From: an uncultured Alistipes sp. | Lineage (GTDB): Bacteria; Bacteroidota; Bacteroidia; Bacteroidales; Rikenellaceae | Length of the DNA: 64,000 nucleotides | Assembly: GCA_947623305.1 (NCBI GenBank) | Contig: CANQGQ010000001.1 | Coordinates: 186,001-250,000, forward strand | Direction: 5' to 3' | Shown here: one piece after another, positions 63,813 through 64,000 of the stretch | How positions within the stretch are numbered: the first letter of the stretch is position 1 | How the letters are laid out: each line of letters begins with the position of its first letter | The notes under the pieces: model-generated | Seen by the model: the letters and a program-made list of their open reading frames with translations, nothing else | Database searches by the model: none | What the model was told of the DNA's origin: nothing | Translations under genes and position numbers: made by a program

Positions 63813-64000
63813 ATGCTGGACAAAGCGAAAAAAGTCCCTGTTAGATTTTTTAATCATAATGCAATAAGAACCAGAAATCTCATCGGGGATATTTGGATGC
63901 AAACAGCCAAATTCTATATTTGCTTTTTCCAAAAAGAAATTCTATCATTGTATTGTGGCATAGAGATGCATTGCAACGCAAGGCGGACACTACGGATTAG
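63813..64000 (+). CDS. Partial open frame at the window edge (unknown)
   Basis: Starts MLDKAKKVPVRFFNHNAIRT after a purine-rich AATAGGAGATAAAAAG and stays open to the window end (62 codons). The VRFFNHNAIR opening resembles the start of BRO/antirepressor-like proteins, but the following residues do not clearly fit. It could be a real gene or a remnant. Confidence 0.35.
   Translation, partial: MLDKAKKVPVRFFNHNAIRTRNLIGDIWMQTAKFYICFFQKEILSLYCGIEMHCNARRTLRI

Noticed and set aside
1..64000. CRISPR array
   Set aside because: No regularly spaced direct repeats with variable spacers; the tandem D units (period 61, only two) do not qualify, and no cas genes are present.
53520..64000. Right attachment site of the tRNA-Gly island
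   Set aside because: No second copy of the tRNA 3' end was found by eye up to the window end; the right border probably lies outside or is lost.

Overview
The window looks like a chromosome segment of a GC-rich member of the Bacteroidota, most likely Alistipes or a close relative. The reasons are: promoters of the Bacteroidota type (TTTG, about 19-20 bases, TAnnTTTG) in front of many genes; starts without clear Shine-Dalgarno sites; tRNA genes without an encoded CCA; and gene families typical of the phylum (DUF3575, DUF4834, DUF1573, GH3-like and SIMPL proteins, a long bL17 tail). The genus is an inference from composition and gene content.

Layout. 1-5343: the 5' part of aspA, an alpha-oxoamine synthase (serine palmitoyltransferase or cysteate acyltransferase), a DUF3575 outer-membrane protein and sppA. 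5901-24596: one long minus-strand run joining the str, S10, spc and alpha operons (rpsL-rpsG-fusA-rpsJ to rpoA-rplQ) with secY, map, infA and rpmJ inside; tuf and adk are absent from it, and a 450-base spacer with hairpins and a promoter splits rpsN from rpsH. 24821-49198: housekeeping genes, including an Mla-type lipid ABC pair, purB, a hemolysin III protein, a Rel/SpoT enzyme, Nif3-like, MerR, an rRNA m5C methyltransferase, a deoxynucleoside kinase, GH3, TrkA, tRNA-Arg(CCU), xseA-menA, prfA, an esterase and leuS. 49407-53270: a DUF4160/DUF2442 pair, a SlyD-like isomerase, a kinase-WG-repeat protein, and DUF1573 and SIMPL proteins.

53447-64000: tRNA-Gly(GCC) is followed at once by a tyrosine integrase that lacks its catalytic end. 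After it come remnants (a sigma-54 regulator tail, the end of a drug-efflux transporter, a long palindrome) and then a block of lower GC content: a WYL regulator, a zinc-finger protein, a PD-(D/E)XK nuclease-like protein, a beta-CASP/MBL nuclease-like protein, a small secreted protein and an AAA+ ATPase split by a frameshift. This is an integrated island, and its gene set resembles an uncharacterised nuclease/ATPase (possibly defence) cassette.

The spaces between core genes carry several families of short repeats. The commonest has a TTATTAACTGGTACGGATCG module and hairpins with a constant TTTGAA-type loop but different, self-complementary arms. These repeats supply stop codons, 3' ends and 5' leaders to neighbouring genes and are the most distinctive non-coding signal in the window.
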